The notes: a model not told the origin generated them from the letters alone. Shown: positions 46,279 to 54,095, numbered from the stretch's first letter. The stretch is DNA of 64,000 nucleotides from Curtobacterium sp. MCLR17_032 (GCF_003234795.2 NZ_CP126268.1:3348001-3412000), one strand, 5' to 3'. Numbers and translations: made by a program.

Positions 46279-47930
46279 CAGTAGCCTCCGGAGAACTTGT
46301 CGCCGAAGTCGATCCCGCTCGCGGCGATGGCGTCGGCGGACGCGTCGGACGGCGACTCGACGCGCTGCACCAGTCGGTCGAAGCCCTCGAGGTCGTGCAC
46401 CTTCTCGAGCGCCGCCTTGCGGGTGATGGTGCCGACGTTGACGAGTTCGGCCAGGTCCTGGTCCATCGTGTGCATACCCGCGTCACGCCCGGCCTGCATG
46501 GCCGAGGTGATCTGGTAGGTCTTGCCCTCGCGGATGAGGTTGCCGATCGCGGGGGTCGTCTTCATGATCTCGGTGGACACGATCCGCCCGGTGCCGTTGG
46601 CCTTGGGGACGAGGGTCTGGCACACGACACCTTCGAGGGTGGCGGCGAGCTGGGTGCGGATCTGGCCCTGCTGGTGCGGCGGGAACACGTCGATGACGCG
46701 GTCGATGGTGCCGGGAGCGCTCTGCGTGTGCAGGGTGGCGAACACCAGGTGGCCGGTCTCGGCGGCGGTGAGGGCGACGGAGATCGTCTCGAGGTCGCGG
46801 AGCTCGCCGATGAGGATGACGTCCGGGTCCTGGCGCAGCACGTGCTTCAACGCGCGAGCGAAGGACTGCGTGTCTGCGCCGACCTCGCGCTGGTTGATGA
46901 TCGACTTCTTGTGGTCGTGCATGAACTCGATCGGGTCCTCGACCGTCACGATGTGGTCGGCCCGGGTCTCGTTGACCAGGTCGATGAGCGCGGCGAGGGT
47001 GGTCGACTTGCCGGAGCCGGTGGGGCCGGTGACGAGCACGAGACCGCGCGGCAGCTTGGCGAACTCCCCAACGTGCTCGGGGATGCCGAGCTGCTTGAGG
47101 GTCTTGATCTTCGTGGGGATGATGCGGAAGGCCGCACCCCAGTTGCCGCGCTGCTGGTAGTAGTTCACGCGGAAGCGGAACTCGGGCGACAGCGAGTACG
47201 CGAAGTCGAGTTCCTGTTCCTGGTCGAACTGCGCCGCCTGTTCGGCGGACATCAGGGTCTTGAGGGCTGCGATGACCTTGTTGCGCGCCCACGGGCCTCC
47301 CGGCACGGCGGGACGGAGCGAGCCGTCGACGCGGACCGTGGGCGGCGCGTCGGCGGTGACGTGCAGGTCGGACGCACCCTGGTAGACGACCTGGGCGAGT
47401 GCGGTGACGAGGTCGGCGTCGGCGTCTTCCCGCGCGTGGCGCGTGAAGTTGATCTCGGCGCTGCCGGACGGCGCGGCCATCGGCACCGGCGGTGCGGTGA
47501 CGGCCTGGAGGCTCGTGGTCACGACCGCGGGCACGACCGGCAGCCGTTCGGTCGCCTGGTACCCGAGGGCGGAGTCCGGTGCGTAGCCGTAGCTCGCGGT
47601 CGAGGGCGGCACCGCCGCGGGCGGGGTGGCCGGCACAGCGTACGGCTGGGCGACCGGGACGGCGACGGGTGCGCCGCTCGGGGCACCCCAGCCGGCGAGG
47701 TCGTCGCTCAGGTCGTAGACGGGGGTGGCCGGCACCGCGGGTGCGGCGCCTGCGTCCGGGGTGCCGGGTTCGGCGGGTTGCACGGGGTGCTGCTGCACGA
47801 CGTGCTGCTGCGCGGCCTGCGCCAGGCGTGCGGCCCGGCGGCCACCGACCTCGAGGCCGGGCGTCCCGGGGTGCCAGCCGTCGACGGGCTCGTCGCCGGC
47901 AGGGGTCAGGTCGTACACGGAGTCCGTCAT
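46278..47930 (-). CDS. pilT: Pilus retraction ATPase PilT, with long N-terminal extension
   Basis: 550 residues from ATG 47930, against about 350 for usual PilT. The first ~155 residues are Pro/Ala/Val-rich and probably disordered. The ATPase follows: Walker A GPTGSGKST, Asp box TVEDPIEFMH, Walker B DVILIGELRD, His box TGHLVFATLHT. The retraction-specific motif AIGNLIREGKTYQ is present, which separates PilT from PilB. Hydrolysis should depolymerise the pilus, giving twitching or DNA uptake. It overlaps pilC by one base and follows pilB by 17 nt. Confidence 0.93.
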   Translation of the reverse strand: MTDSVYDLTPAGDEPVDGWHPGTPGLEVGGRRAARLAQAAQQHVVQQHPVQPAEPGTPDAGAAPAVPATPVYDLSDDLAGWGAPSGAPVAVPVAQPYAVPATPPAAVPPSTASYGYAPDSALGYQATERLPVVPAVVTTSLQAVTAPPVPMAAPSGSAEINFTRHAREDADADLVTALAQVVYQGASDLHVTADAPPTVRVDGSLRPAVPGGPWARNKVIAALKTLMSAEQAAQFDQEQELDFAYSLSPEFRFRVNYYQQRGNWGAAFRIIPTKIKTLKQLGIPEHVGEFAKLPRGLVLVTGPTGSGKSTTLAALIDLVNETRADHIVTVEDPIEFMHDHKKSIINQREVGADTQSFARALKHVLRQDPDVILIGELRDLETISVALTAAETGHLVFATLHTQSAPGTIDRVIDVFPPHQQGQIRTQLAATLEGVVCQTLVPKANGTGRIVSTEIMKTTPAIGNLIREGKTYQITSAMQAGRDAGMHTMDQDLAELVNVGTITRKAALEKVHDLEGFDRLVQRVESPSDASADAIAASGIDFGDKFSGGY

Positions 47931-47947
47931 CTGTCCGTCTCCCACGC

Positions 47948-49615
47948 CTACGCGACCACGCGCAGGATCTCGTCGACGCTCGTCAGCCCGAGCTTGACCT
48001 TCTCCCACCCGTCCATGCGGAGGGTGAGCATGCCCTGCTCCTGGGCGACGCGGCTGATCTCGGCACTCGAGGCCCGGGACACCGCGAGGCGCTCGATCTC
48101 CTCGGACACGGTCATGACCTCGTGCAGGGCGATGCGGCCGCGGTACCCGGTGTTCGAGCAGACGGAGCAGCCGATCGGCGCGAAGAAGTCCGGCACCTCG
48201 GCGGCGGCGCTGTCGAGGAAACCGAGGGCGTGCAGCTGCTCGGCTTCGTAGAACGCGGGGGCCTTGCACCGGTCGCAGAGCTTGCGGGCCAGACGCTGGG
48301 CGACCACGCAGTCGAGTGCGGACCCGACGAGGAACGGTTCGATGTCCATCTCGGTGAGCCGGGTGATCGCGGACGGGGCGTCGTTGGTGTGCAGGGTGGA
48401 GAGCACGAGGTGGCCGGTCAGCGACGCCTCGATCGCGATCTGGGCGGTCTCGTGGTCACGGATCTCACCGAGCAGGACGACGTCGGGGTCCGAGCGGAGG
48501 ATGCTGCGGAGCGCCGACGCGAAGGTCAGTCCGGCCTTCGGGTTGACCTGCACCTGGTTGACACCTGCCATCCGGTACTCGACCGGGTCCTCGACGGTGA
48601 TGACGTTGATCTCGGGCTTCGCGACCGCGTTCAGGGTCGTGTAGAGCGTGGTCGACTTGCCGGAACCGGTGGGGCCGGTGACCAGGATCATGCCGTACGG
48701 CTTCGAGTAGGAGCGCTGGTAGGCAGCGGCGTTCCGGTCGAGCAGATTGAGGTCCTTCAGCGTCAACGACGTGTTCGTGTTGTCGAGGATGCGCATGACG
48801 ACCTTCTCGCCCCACACCGTCGGCAGCGTCGCCACGCGGAGGTCGATCTGTCGGCCGCCGTGCCGGACGGACATGCGGCCGTCCTGGGGTTTCCGCCGCT
48901 CGGCGATGTCGATGTCGCTCATGATCTTGAGCCGGCTGATGACGCCGTTCTGGATGTTCTTGGGCGCCGGGGTCATCTCGTGCAGGACACCGTCGATGCG
49001 GTAGCGGACCCGGACCTCGTGCTCGCCGGGCTCGATGTGGATGTCGGACGCGTGGTCCTGGATCGCCTGCGAGACCAGCAGGTTGACGAAGCGGACGATC
49101 GGGACGTCGTCGAGCGAGCCGTCACCGATGTCGGCCTGGTGCTCGGTGGTCCGTGCTTCTTCTTCGAGCGACGAGGTGAGGTCGTTGAGCTCGTCGTCGG
49201 CCCGCAGGTACCGGTCGAACGCCGACAGCAGGTCCCGTTCGTCCACCTGCAGCGGCTTGATCGGCCGGCCGGACGCCGTGCGAGCGTCGTCGATCGCCAG
49301 GACGTTCGCCGGGTTCACCATGGCGAGCACGAGGGTCTCGCCCTCGAACCCGATGCCGAGCACCGCGTGCCGGCGGCACAGCGGCGCGGGGAGCACCGAG
49401 ACGGCCGTGCCGTCCACCGGGTAGTCGGTCAGCGGGACCGTCTTGGAGTTGTGGGACGCCGCACGCGCGGTGATGTACTGCGCCTCGCTCACGACGCCCT
49501 GCTCGACGAGTGAGCGGATCGCCTGCTCGTCGACGTCTTCGTGACCGGTCATCGCGTCGAGGTACTCGATCGGGAGGGCGCCGTTGAGGATCAGGATCTC
49601 GGACAGGGTTGCCAT
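47948..49615 (-). CDS. pilB: Pilus extension ATPase PilB
   Basis: 555 residues from ATG 49615, with AAGGAGG 10 nt upstream; the open frame further upstream is not coding. An N-terminal MshEN/T2SSE-N domain (~1-150) precedes the ATPase: SDIHIEPGEHEVRVRYRIDG, Walker A GPTGSGKST, Asp box TVEDPVEYRM, Walker B DVVLLGEIRD and His box GHLVLSTLHT. The zinc tetracysteine (CDRC and CSVC) typical of PilB/GspE is present. It polymerises PilA. It is the first gene of pilB-pilT-pilC. Confidence 0.95.
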   Translation of the reverse strand: MATLSEILILNGALPIEYLDAMTGHEDVDEQAIRSLVEQGVVSEAQYITARAASHNSKTVPLTDYPVDGTAVSVLPAPLCRRHAVLGIGFEGETLVLAMVNPANVLAIDDARTASGRPIKPLQVDERDLLSAFDRYLRADDELNDLTSSLEEEARTTEHQADIGDGSLDDVPIVRFVNLLVSQAIQDHASDIHIEPGEHEVRVRYRIDGVLHEMTPAPKNIQNGVISRLKIMSDIDIAERRKPQDGRMSVRHGGRQIDLRVATLPTVWGEKVVMRILDNTNTSLTLKDLNLLDRNAAAYQRSYSKPYGMILVTGPTGSGKSTTLYTTLNAVAKPEINVITVEDPVEYRMAGVNQVQVNPKAGLTFASALRSILRSDPDVVLLGEIRDHETAQIAIEASLTGHLVLSTLHTNDAPSAITRLTEMDIEPFLVGSALDCVVAQRLARKLCDRCKAPAFYEAEQLHALGFLDSAAAEVPDFFAPIGCSVCSNTGYRGRIALHEVMTVSEEIERLAVSRASSAEISRVAQEQGMLTLRMDGWEKVKLGLTSVDEILRVVA

Positions 49616-49748
49616 GTGCCCTGTACCTCCTTGCTTGCGCGCGCGACGGATCGGCGTGGATCGATGGGCGCCGCCAGGGTTGCGGCGCTCGACCACGGTA
49701 CGTCCGGCGCCCGGCCGCCGAGCAGTCCCAGAAGGAGGGGCCGGAGGG

Positions 49749-49785
49749 GTTCTGACTGGACCCAGAACAGGGGTACCCGCGGGTA
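49749..49785. promoter_or_regulatory. Inverted repeats upstream of pilB
   Basis: Two symmetrical elements lie between pilB and the GNAT gene: GTTCTG-N8-CAGAAC (49749-49768) and the 12-bp perfect palindrome TACCCGCGGGTA (49774-49785). They are 130-170 bp before the pilB start and resemble operator sites. No promoter with good spacing is recognisable next to them. Confidence 0.45.
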
Positions 49786-49805
49786 TCGAGATCCGCGGGT
49801 GGGGC

Positions 49806-50840
49806 CTAGAGCGCCATCGAGGTCGTGATCGTGGCGGTCCCGCCGACGAACCCGAGTCGTTCGTAGAGCGCCACGGCACCGCTCGGGTTCTCAGCGTCGA
49901 CCTCGAGGGACGCGGCGGACAGGTCGGCGTCGCGCAGGGCGTCGAGGGTGGCCCGGACGACGAGCGGTGCGAGGCCACGCCCGCGCGCTCGACGGACGAC
50001 ACCGACCCAGTGGATGTACCCGAAGCTCCGGCCGCGGGCGGCGAAGGCACCGGGGTCGGACTCGACCACCGTGAACGCCAGCACGTCCCCCTGTTCGTCC
50101 ACGACCACGCGAGACAGGTCCAGCCGACTCTTCTCGGCGGTGAGGTACCCGCGCCAGTCCGCTTCGACCATCGGCTGGGAGCCCCAGTGGTCGCGGAAGG
50201 CGTCGTTCTTGGCAGCCCGCATCGGCTCGATGTCGTCTCCGGTCGCCGCACGCAGCACGAGGCCGTCCGGCAGCGACGGCAGGCGGTCCCGTTCCGCAGC
50301 GCGCTCGTCACCATCGAGCACGACCTGCATGTCGACCCAGGTGCGCACCGGGTGGAGTCCGGCCCGTGCGGCCAGCGCGAGCGCGGACGATCCCTGCGGA
50401 GCAGTGAGGTCGACGGCACCGGGCAGATCGAGGTCGAGCCCGGCGAGGTGCTGTCGGGCCCGTGCGGTCTGCCAGGCGAGCACCCGTCGGCCGATGCCCT
50501 GTCCGCGGTACGCGGGTCGCACCGAGCCGCCCAGGAGGATCCGGGCAGCGGTGTCCCTGGTCGGGACCGGGATGACGATGGCGTACGCGTGCACATGACC
50601 GTCAGCATCGGTCCCGACGACCGTGTCACGCTCGGGGTCGAGCCCTTCTGTGGACAGCCGGTGCACGAAGTCCTCTGTGGAGGGATGCGCGTGCGGCTCG
50701 TCGACCGCCGCCGACTCGAGGGCGATGCCGTGCACGGCCGGCAGGTCCGCCATGGTGGCCGGCCGGAACGTCAGCCCGCCGACCGGCTCGGGGAAGTCGA
50801 GGTGAGCCGGAGCCGTGACCCGTTCGCGCAGCGTCGCCAT
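49806..50840 (-). CDS. Double-GNAT-domain acetyltransferase
   Basis: 344 residues from ATG 50840 (MATLRERVTAPAHLDFPEPV). Two GNAT folds in tandem: the first has the acetyl-CoA loop SVRPAYRGQGIGRRVLAW, the second VGVVRRARGRGLAPLVVRA with the ending LEVDAENPSGAVALYERLGF. Both carry the Q/RxxGxG/A pattern, so at least one site should bind acetyl-CoA. Tandem GNATs of this kind include mycothiol synthase-like enzymes, but nothing here fixes the substrate. It is divergent from the VOC gene. Confidence 0.88.
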   Translation of the reverse strand: MATLRERVTAPAHLDFPEPVGGLTFRPATMADLPAVHGIALESAAVDEPHAHPSTEDFVHRLSTEGLDPERDTVVGTDADGHVHAYAIVIPVPTRDTAARILLGGSVRPAYRGQGIGRRVLAWQTARARQHLAGLDLDLPGAVDLTAPQGSSALALAARAGLHPVRTWVDMQVVLDGDERAAERDRLPSLPDGLVLRAATGDDIEPMRAAKNDAFRDHWGSQPMVEADWRGYLTAEKSRLDLSRVVVDEQGDVLAFTVVESDPGAFAARGRSFGYIHWVGVVRRARGRGLAPLVVRATLDALRDADLSAASLEVDAENPSGAVALYERLGFVGGTATITTSMAL

Positions 50841-50896
50841 GCCCCCAGCATGCCCTACCCCTCGACGCGCCCGGCATCGACGGACCATGATGAGAC

Positions 50897-51295
50897 ATGG
50901 ACATCACGAGCGTGACCGTGGGGTTGCCCGTCACCGACCTCGAGGCCTCCTGCCTCTGGTACGGCGCGGTGTTCGAACGGCTCGAGCCCGACCTCGAACC
51001 GACCGAGGGCGTCGCCGAGTACGAGGTCGGCGGCATCTGGATCCAGCTCCTCGAGGACCCCGACGCCGACGACAACCCCGTCATCGTCCGCTTCGGCGTG
51101 GACGACGTCGCCGCCCAGCACACGCGCATCGCGGCCCTCGGCATCGACGTCGGACCGATCGAGTGCGTCGACGGAGCCGTCGACTGGTTCGACGCCCGCG
51201 ACCCCGACGGCAACGTCCTCAGCCTCTACTCGCTCGCCGACGAGAGTGGCCGCGGTTCCGGCGGGCGCGACAGCGACGCCGGGCGCTCCGTCTAG
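50897..51295 (+). CDS. VOC-family (glyoxalase-like) protein with repeat-derived C-terminal tail
   Basis: 132 residues. One vicinal-oxygen-chelate module: ITSVTVGLPVTDLEASCLWY at the start, YEVGGIWIQLLEDPD, and DWFDARDPDGNVLSLYSL at the end, the classical last strand of glyoxalase/bleomycin-resistance proteins. The fold normally ends there. Here a 17-residue Gly/Arg/Ser/Asp tail (DESGRGSGGRDSDAGRSV) follows, encoded by the ~118-bp repeat that recurs at 53913. The reaction is unknown. The start has no clear ribosome-binding site. Confidence 0.85.
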   Translation: MDITSVTVGLPVTDLEASCLWYGAVFERLEPDLEPTEGVAEYEVGGIWIQLLEDPDADDNPVIVRFGVDDVAAQHTRIAALGIDVGPIECVDGAVDWFDARDPDGNVLSLYSLADESGRGSGGRDSDAGRSV

Positions 51296-51353
51296 GACCC
51301 GCCCCGTCCGGACGGGAGGCACGTGGCGGGGTCCGCCCCGGGCGTCCCGTCCG
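51235..51353. repeat. Direct repeat, copy A
   Basis: About 118 bp, related to copy B at 53913-54030. The first 48 bp encode ADESGRGSGGRDSDAG in both copies, with six differences, all at third codon positions. After ~12 unalignable bases, similarity resumes at GGACCC and continues through CCGGACGGGAGGCACGTGGCG into a terminator stem. Copy A forms the 3' end of the VOC gene and its terminator. Confidence 0.8.
51309..51353. terminator. Bidirectional terminator of the VOC gene and the peptide/ABC operon
   Basis: CGGACGGGA (51309-51317) pairs with TCCCGTCCG (51345-51353), and an inner CGGGG/CCCCG stem lies in the loop. It starts 14 nt past the VOC stop and directly abuts the permease stop on the other strand. 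Confidence 0.75.
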
Positions 51354-52094
51354 TCACCGTGGCTCGGCACGCAACTGACGGAACCAACCCAGCACCAGAG
51401 GCACCACCGTCCAGATCATGAACGACGTGAGTGCCGGTCCGACCCCGACGGCACCTGCGTCGTCATCGACCCTCCACCGGAGGACCGGGTCCGCAAGCCA
51501 GCTGGCGAAGCCGTAGGGATTGGCCCAGACGAGGACAGCGGGGGTGAAGGCGAGTGCGATCGTCAGGACGAACGGCGCGAACACCGCAACCACGAGCGCC
51601 GGCGCAGTGCGCAGGATGAGCCCTCCGACCGCCATGGCCGTCAGGGCCGACGCGATGGTGGTGCCCAGCATCGAAGCGAACTGCGCGCCGACTCCAGCAG
51701 TCACGATGGTTCCGGCTGCCTGGACATCTGCGACGAGGAACACCAGGGCCGCGATGATGTGGATCACGACGAGTGAGCCCACCGTGAGCGCGAGGACAGC
51801 GAGGTAGCGGGCGACGATGACCCGAGAACGCCTCGGAGTCAGGACGAAGGTCACCAGGGCGGCCCGTGTGCCCCAGTCTGCAGTGAAGACCATGACCGCG
51901 AGCATCCCCACCAAGAGCGGCAGACCGAGCGACACCGCGGACACGAACGACTCGAATGTTCCGGATGTCCCGCCGGGGACGACGAGGCCGAGCGCGATAC
52001 CAGCGCCGATCGTGACGATGAACGCCCATCGAGGACCCCGAGTGTCCACTGCTCGCCTGAGTTCGACGGTGGTGAGTCGGAAGACCTTCCGCAT
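51354..52094 (-). CDS. ABC-2 type permease of the peptide operon
   Basis: 246 residues with about six hydrophobic segments (FIVTIGAGIALGLVVPGG, LGLPLLVGMLAVMVFTADW, VVIHIIAALVFLVADV, TTIASALTAMAVGGLILRT, LVVAVFAPFVLTIALAFTPA and a C-terminal FMIWTVVPLVLGWF). The pattern with DWGTRAALVTFVLTPRRSRVIVARYLA is that of BcrB/lantibiotic-immunity-type ABC-2 permeases. It overlaps the ATPase gene by one base (TGATG) and is last in the operon. The partner ATPase has no peptidase domain, so self-protection or export of an already processed peptide is more likely than leader cleavage. Confidence 0.85.
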   Translation of the reverse strand: MRKVFRLTTVELRRAVDTRGPRWAFIVTIGAGIALGLVVPGGTSGTFESFVSAVSLGLPLLVGMLAVMVFTADWGTRAALVTFVLTPRRSRVIVARYLAVLALTVGSLVVIHIIAALVFLVADVQAAGTIVTAGVGAQFASMLGTTIASALTAMAVGGLILRTAPALVVAVFAPFVLTIALAFTPAVLVWANPYGFASWLADPVLRWRVDDDAGAVGVGPALTSFMIWTVVPLVLGWFRQLRAEPR

Positions 52095-52984
52095 CAGTCG
52101 ACCTTCCCCTGGTACTCGGGTGCCGACACTGTTGCGAGGAACTCGTCCAGACGGTGCTCATCGGCCCGGAGCTCGCACAGAGCGATGCCCTGGTCGCAGG
52201 TGAGTCGCCCGACGGCGACGGGGGAAGCCTCCACGACGAAGCGGCTCCCGGTCTGCTGAACACGCCATCCGGCTGCTCGGAGGACGCTTCCGAGACGGGT
52301 GTCGTCCGACCCGACTGTCGTCCGTTCTGTTCGGACGTCGCTCAGCGCCGTGTCCGCGACCACCCTCCCACGGGACACTGCGACGAGTCTGTCGGCTGTC
52401 CGCTCGACAGCAGCGAGCTGATGGGTCGAGACGAGCACGGTCCCTCCGCGATCGGCGAACGTCGTGAGCACGTGATCGAGCCAGAGGATGCCACCGGGAT
52501 CGAGGCCGTTGGACGGTTCGTCCAACACGAGCGCGCCCGGGTCACCCAGCAGGGCGTGTGCGATGCCGAGGCGCTGCCGCATACCGAGTGAGAGCTGTCC
52601 CACGCGTCGCATCTGCACGCCTCCGAGTCCGACCAGCTCGACGCATTCGACCGCGCGATGGGAATCGACCCCCATCGTCATCGCGCCCAGCCGCAGCGTC
52701 TCTCGAACTGTGCGACCGGGGTGGAAGGCGGACGCGTCCAGGACGACCCCGATGGCACGCGCGGGCTCCTCGATGTCCAGGAGCCGCCGGCCGTTGATGA
52801 GTGCCGCACCCGCGTCAGGCCTGGTCAGACCAGCCAGGACGCGCAGAGCGGTCGTCTTCCCTGCACCGTTCGGGCCGCAGAAAGCGGTGATCGTTCCCGG
52901 TCGACAGGTGAAGCTCACGTCGGAGAGCACGGTGTTCCGTCCGTAGCGCTTGCTCACACCGTGGAGAGCGATCTCGACGCTCAT
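52094..52984 (-). CDS. ABC transporter ATP-binding protein of the peptide operon
   Basis: 296 residues. Walker A CGPNGAGKTT, a Q-loop region IGVVLDASAFHPGRTVRE, signature LSLGMRQRLGIA, Walker B ALVLDEPSNGLDP and the switch His in VLVSTHQL are intact. The C-terminal ~80 residues are the extension typical of BcrA/bacitracin- and lantibiotic-type ATPases. No C39 peptidase or transmembrane part is fused. It overlaps the small membrane-protein gene by 4 nt (ATGA) and the permease by 1 nt, so all are translated together. Confidence 0.92.
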   Translation of the reverse strand: MSVEIALHGVSKRYGRNTVLSDVSFTCRPGTITAFCGPNGAGKTTALRVLAGLTRPDAGAALINGRRLLDIEEPARAIGVVLDASAFHPGRTVRETLRLGAMTMGVDSHRAVECVELVGLGGVQMRRVGQLSLGMRQRLGIAHALLGDPGALVLDEPSNGLDPGGILWLDHVLTTFADRGGTVLVSTHQLAAVERTADRLVAVSRGRVVADTALSDVRTERTTVGSDDTRLGSVLRAAGWRVQQTGSRFVVEASPVAVGRLTCDQGIALCELRADEHRLDEFLATVSAPEYQGKVD

Positions 52985-53313
52985 CGTGTCACCGCGTGGA
53001 TCAGGAACGCGCTACTGCACAGGAGCAGGCAGAAGACGAACGCAGCGGGGGCTCGACGGTTCGCTGAGTCCAGCGTCCCGGCGGCCGCGCAGCACAGCAC
53101 GGCAATGCCCGCGGCCGCTACCGCGAGCGGCTTGTCCATGACTATCGCCGTCGGTGCCCACATCGCGATGACGACTGCAACGACGGACAGGACACTCGCT
53201 CCTCGGGACCGCAACGGATGTGGTCGTGTTGTTCTCGTTGTCGGCATCTCCGTGGTCTCCACCGCCTCCGGTGACGGGGGCCGCACCCCAGTACGGCCCC
53301 CGGTCACGCCCAT
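52981..53313 (-). CDS. Small three-helix membrane protein, candidate immunity protein
   Basis: 110 residues if it starts at ATG 53313, whose A is also the last base of the peptide-gene stop (TGATG); ATG 53253 would give 90 residues. Three hydrophobic segments are visible (SVLSVVAVVIAMWAPTAIVM, LAVAAAGIAVLCCAAAGTL, AAFVFCLLLCSSAFLIHAV). No family is recognised. Its size, position directly after the peptide gene and coupling to the ABC genes resemble immunity or accessory proteins of bacteriocin operons. That role is inference. Confidence 0.65.
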   Translation of the reverse strand: MGVTGGRTGVRPPSPEAVETTEMPTTRTTRPHPLRSRGASVLSVVAVVIAMWAPTAIVMDKPLAVAAAGIAVLCCAAAGTLDSANRRAPAAFVFCLLLCSSAFLIHAVTR

Positions 53314-53738
53314 CAGTTGAAGGACTTCCAGATGTCCCAGGCGGTGATCGCCGTGCTGATCGCACCGACCACGCCCTTGATCGCTGGCCACACCTTCGTC
53401 CGGAATGTCGCGTACGCCTTCTTGACGCCGTCCACGACCTTGTTCCAGAGTGCGGGCACCTTCTTCAGCGCGTTGATCGCAGTGCGGACGAGGGTGCCCC
53501 AGCTCCGCGTCTCGGTGCCGGTCGCGGTCTCGGTCGGCGCTGCAGGCGCTGCCCGGGGAGACTCCGAGATCGAGAGCGCCTCGGCCCGGACAGACACGTG
53601 ATCGCCTCGGACCGCCGCGGACCCCTGGGCGGTGGGCGCGCTGGCCTGGGCCGACAGCCCTGATCCGAGCACGGACGCAGCGGTGATGCAGGCGACGATC
53701 GCCGTGGTGGTCGCCCAGTTGTGTTGCTTACACTTCAT
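53313..53738 (-). CDS. Secreted cationic Trp/Lys-rich peptide precursor (putative bacteriocin)
   Basis: 141 residues from ATG 53738, with GAGGAG 7 nt upstream. A Sec signal peptide (MKCKQHNWATTTAIVACITA, cleavage probably after AQASA, residue 34) is followed by an Ala/Ser/Pro/Glu-containing pro-region to about 76. The C-terminal ~64 residues carry 11 Lys/Arg and only 2 Asp, five Trp and no Cys, in amphipathic-helix blocks such as INALKKVPALWNKVVDGVKK and TKVWPAIKGVVGAISTA. This composition resembles Cys-free helical bacteriocins of the aureocin A53/lacticin Q kind in character but not in alignable sequence. No known family is recognised. It is first in a four-gene overlapping operon with an ABC transporter. 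Confidence 0.7.
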   Translation of the reverse strand: MKCKQHNWATTTAIVACITAASVLGSGLSAQASAPTAQGSAAVRGDHVSVRAEALSISESPRAAPAAPTETATGTETRSWGTLVRTAINALKKVPALWNKVVDGVKKAYATFRTKVWPAIKGVVGAISTAITAWDIWKSFN

Positions 53739-53760
53739 CAGATTGCTCCTCGCAGTCATC

Positions 53761-53790
53761 GGGCGCCGGACCGGGCATGGTCCGGCGCCC
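53761..53790 (-). promoter_or_regulatory. Leader hairpin before the peptide gene
   Basis: GGGCGCCGGACC (53761-53772) pairs perfectly over 12 bp with GGTCCGGCGCCC (53779-53790) around a 6-nt loop. In the minus-strand transcript it ends 22 nt before the ATG, close to the ribosome-binding site. There is no T-run after it on the minus strand, so it may damp expression or stabilise the 5' end rather than terminate. Confidence 0.55.
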
Positions 53791-53912
53791 TTTCCGAACT
53801 CGTGGCAACATATCAAGTGTAGACGTTCAGTTCTACTCGGGGGCTGGTGCTGTTTGACATCCCGCGACAGAGCCACCATCGAACGGACAAGGATCCCGCG
53901 CCCGACTTCCAC

Positions 53913-54030
53913 CGCCGACGAAAGCGGCCGTGGTTCCGGTGGTCGCGACAGCGACGCCGGTCTGCGCTTGGGACCCAGCCCCATCCGGACAGGAGGCCCG
54001 TGGCGAGCCCTCCCCGTGCCTCCCGTCCGG
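53913..54030. repeat. Direct repeat, copy B
   Basis: Diverged copy of 51235-51353. It retains the 16-codon frame for ADESGRGSGGRDSDAG with only synonymous differences, although no plausible gene leads into it. It ends in its own stem, CCGGACAGGAGGC (53985-53997) with GCCTCCCGTCCGG (54018-54030). Together with copy A it brackets the peptide/ABC operon. Confidence 0.8.
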
Positions 54031-54057
54031 CGCCCGCGGGCGCAACCGCACGAACGA

Positions 54058-54095
54058 AGGAGGGCCCCGCATCCGACTGGATGCGGGGCCCTCCT
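54058..54095 (-). terminator. Terminator of the rpoB-rpoC operon
   Basis: A perfect 17-bp stem (54058-54074 with 54079-54095) around a GACT tetraloop, 16 nt past the rpoC stop. The outer part AGGAGGGCCC is shared with the rplQ terminator. Confidence 0.92.

Noticed and set aside
52094..52984. Peptidase-containing (C39) bacteriocin exporter
   Set aside because: The ATPase has no N-terminal peptidase or fused transmembrane domain, and the peptide has a Sec signal rather than a double-glycine leader.
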